From Corallochytrium limacisporum (lineage: Eukaryota > Opisthokonta), in NCBI GenBank assembly GCA_002811645.1, contig PDIP01000064.1:30521-94520 (forward strand): 64,000 nt of DNA, written 5' to 3'. Every line of letters starts with the position of its first letter. Within the stretch, counting starts at the first letter, position 1. A model generated the notes under the pieces. The model was not told the origin of the DNA and made no database searches. It was given only the letters and a program-made list of their open reading frames with translations. Positions 62,805 through 64,000 of the stretch are shown here, one piece after another. The position numbers and the translations under genes were made by a program.

Positions 62805-64000
62805 TTTGCAAGTTTACATTTGATCTTGCAACTTCAAAGTACATCATTTATTCAAGCGTATTGCTAATCTTGCTTTACTGGCGACCTCTTATACCTCAAA
62901 ATGGCAGTCACATGAAGCTATCCATGACGTGTGGTGGTGGGCTGCGGTCGCAAATTCCTTCAGGGAAAACTTCGCTTCCTACGCCGCGTCCCCATTCCCT
63001 TCTCCCTCCGCTGATCCCTTCCTTTGCACACTAGGACAACTGACACCTCATCGCGGTGAAATTTTTGGCTATGCTGCTTCCGATCTGCGAGCTCTGAGAT
63101 TGCGTACTGAGCGCATACAGACGGCAGCGGTTAAACTGCTTGCGCGATAGTCGGAAGGACCGGAAAAGATCTCTTCACGGAAGCCACGCGAGTAGTCGAA
63201 TTAGTCCTGTATATTCACTACAAAAACTAGTAGATATTCGTTCCTGATTGGTTTTTGATCGGTCCCCGCGCTTGCGTTGCACAACTGGAAGTACTCGTCC
63301 CCAGACCCATCTCCGTCCGCTTTCCTTTGGAAGCAGGAAACGAAGCCTTTCCGGGCCAGACGGTGGCTTACGGGGCGGTGGGCCGCCCACCAGGGGGCCC
63401 CCCCTCCCTAACCCCTCTGGGGGGGTCTCTTTTCTTGTTTGTTGCAAATTCTCATTAGGGGTTCAGGTTTTGAGTACCTGGTCCTGGATGGATGAAAGGG
63501 GGAGGAGAGAAGATGGGTGGGGGGCGTTGGGACCGAGCGACATTACATAGTCTCGGAAAACAGGGAGGAGGGGGCCGTCAGGGGAAGGAAATCAGAGGTT
63601 GGTATCCCTTGTCTTGGAGAGATCCGGGGTTTTTCGCTAGGGCCCCTCCCCAGGGAGAGAGAAGCCCTGGGGCGGCCCCCGAGCCGGGGGAGCCGGCACA
63701 CAAAAGATGGAGTTCTGGACAGGGCAAATGGAGAAGGGAGCTGGTGAGCCCCGGTAACAAAAACCCAAAGGCAAAAAAAAAAAGAGGGGGTGCACAGGCA
63801 GGCGGACGCGGGAGTGAGTGGTGGACGGAGACGGGAAGCAGCGGGTTGGCGGTGGTATACTCACCAGCTCAAACCAAGGACGGGCAGTTTTCCTCTGCTC
63901 CCGCCGTCGTACCAACCTCTGTTCAATAAAAAAGTGCAGAATTTCGAAAAACCGGTGTTCAACAAAAATTTGCACAATTCGTGATTGTTAGCCCAAGCGT
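62805..64000. other. Terminal spacer without recognised genes
   Basis: The first 150 bp are the promoter side of the TauD-like gene. 63.3-63.9 kb is G-rich and purine-rich with overlapping frames of low-complexity composition. No gene, RNA or mobile element is evident up to the window end. Confidence 0.6.

Noticed and set aside
61500-62867. Plus-strand open frame of 455 codons antisense to the TauD-like gene
   Set aside because: The sense strand has clear catalytic motifs; the antisense frame comes from codon bias that avoids TTA, CTA and TCA.

Overview
This window looks like nuclear DNA of a unicellular eukaryote, probably a holozoan or opisthokont protist. The genes are long and almost entirely intronless (open frames of 5.7, 4.0, 3.6 and 2.9 kb). 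The products are eukaryotic: exocyst Sec10/EXOC5, HIRA-complex CABIN1/Hir3, KEOPS TPRKB/Cgi121, KIN17, neuropathy target esterase, a lysosomal-type GH38 alpha-mannosidase, an SLC25A46-like carrier and an SLC6 transporter. Two ciliary-motility genes (ARMC2, DNAAF1) sit beside a fungal LYS9-type saccharopine dehydrogenase of the alpha-aminoadipate lysine route. Flagellar genes, few introns and LYS9 together recall the holozoan Corallochytrium, but this is inference and no species can be proved from the sequence alone. The few introns I can place have strong signals: GTAAGT donors, TACTAAC/TGCTAAC/CGCTAAC branch points and an acceptor AG about 40 nt further on.

Layout. 0-5.6 kb: a coiled-coil protein, then a low-complexity spacer with an N gap. 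5.6-17 kb: an AlkB-type alkane monooxygenase converging on neuropathy target esterase; a membrane protein with an HNH-like Cys/Asp-His/Cys module; a small two-exon acidic protein; the SLC25A46-like protein. 17-21.7 kb: gene-free low-complexity spacer with a second N gap. 21.7-31.7 kb: a membrane-anchored putative 2-oxoglutarate oxygenase, ARMC2, GH38 mannosidase and TPRKB. 31.7-36.9 kb: gene-free spacer. 36.9-47.4 kb: SLC6 transporter, SEC10 and CABIN1. 49.3-54.7 kb: a 23-cysteine membrane protein, an uncharacterised protein, KIN17 with two 5'-UTR introns, and a coiled-coil protein. 55.8-62.8 kb: saccharopine dehydrogenase, a DNAAF1 gene split over several reading frames, acyl-CoA-binding protein and a membrane-anchored TauD/SyrP-like oxygenase. 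The last 1.2 kb holds no recognisable gene.

There are no operons. Genes alternate in strand, and convergent pairs lie 70-250 bp apart. Several products meet in lipid handling (AlkB, the phospholipase NTE, acyl-CoA-binding protein) and in motile-cilium assembly (ARMC2 for radial spoke transport, DNAAF1 for dynein arm preassembly). The most unusual items are DNAAF1, whose coding sequence continues through about five frame changes that all have the same sign; the HNH-like membrane protein; the eukaryotic AlkB; and the unassigned membrane-anchored oxygenase. Several start codons were moved from the longest open frame to the first sensible ATG, as noted in each entry.
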